From: Ensifer adhaerens
GTDB taxonomy: Bacteria > Pseudomonadota > Alphaproteobacteria > Rhizobiales > Rhizobiaceae
Direction: 5' to 3'
Assembly (NCBI RefSeq): GCF_001270265.1
Contig: NZ_LGAP01000031.1
Location: 1-64,000, forward strand
DNA length: 64,000 nucleotides
Part shown: positions 63,851-64,000 of the stretch, in pieces
How positions within the stretch are numbered: the stretch's first letter is position 1
Layout: each line of letters begins with the position of its first letter
Position numbers and translations under genes: made by a program
The notes under the pieces: model-generated
Databases searched by the model: none
Seen by the model: only the letters and a program-made list of their open reading frames with translations
Told to the model about the DNA's origin: nothing

Positions 63851-64000
63851 TCGCCGGCGTATAGATCCGGCGCAGCAAGGGCAAAAACAACGAGTAACTT
63901 AGAATCCCTGCAATCGACTTTGCTGTCTATCGCGTCGTCCGACAGACCGGCGCTTGCAGCGGACGGAATTTCGAATCACCACGGTCAATCGACCGCAACG

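Overview
This is a GC-rich alphaproteobacterial segment, almost certainly from the Rhizobiaceae (Rhizobium/Agrobacterium/Ensifer/Shinella group). The best evidence is the family-specific intergenic palindromes (RIME1-like mosaic elements and other rhizobial hairpins near 18.4, 20.1-21.2, 24.7, 36.3, 38.8, 55.1 and 63.4 kb), a short second FtsZ without its C-terminal tail, and many LysR, TetR and ABC-transporter genes. Much of the window is accessory: I find about twelve broken or remnant genes, an integrated element in a tRNA-Lys gene and a pair of MITE-like elements.

0-11 kb: a cut-off ISNCY-type transposase, about 1.2 kb of decayed DNA, a secreted arylsulfatase with its terminator, a glutathione transferase (GST), an EF-G-like GTPase and a secreted DUF1254 protein. 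A tetracycline-type MFS pseudogene follows, then a less GC-rich two-gene unit (Fe/2OG dioxygenase plus a Cys-rich protein of unknown function). 11-18 kb: a LysR regulator, an amino-acid binding protein, an M81 (MlrC-type) peptidase, a frameshifted second DUF1254 gene, another GST, an exported RidA protein and a TetR regulator with palindromic sites in front of it.

18-29 kb: a nucleobase permease and a nucleoside-deaminase-like enzyme, separated by five tandem copies of a hairpin-forming repeat of about 54 bp; a sensor-type class III cyclase; a divergent tetR/ridA pair over two identical operators; an M20 peptidase; and an ECF41 (sigJ) plus carboxymuconolactone decarboxylase operon preceded by a match to the ECF41 promoter. 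AzlCD (branched-chain amino-acid export) lies divergent to an Lrp regulator.

30-45 kb: a three-gene iron(III)-type ABC transporter, a BrnA-antitoxin remnant, a GST, ftsZ2, a nucleotidyltransferase-domain protein, a MscS-like channel gene interrupted by a G-rich stretch, an SDR/LysR divergent pair, a YafY-type regulator with an NTF2-like protein, and GreA. 45-55 kb: an outer-membrane MetA-type protein bracketed by greA and a partial greA copy, an EEP/Nudix/ATP-grasp run, GNAT, small membrane proteins, a TetR/GFA-like operon and a DUF930 protein.

55-64 kb: two related MITE-like elements, one carrying an inserted RIME1; a PhzF protein; tRNA-Lys(CTT) with a 3.6-kb degraded integrative element bounded by a 50-bp duplication of the tRNA 3' end; then small envelope proteins, an SPW-repeat membrane protein and remnants of BA14K, ECF-sigma and transposase genes.
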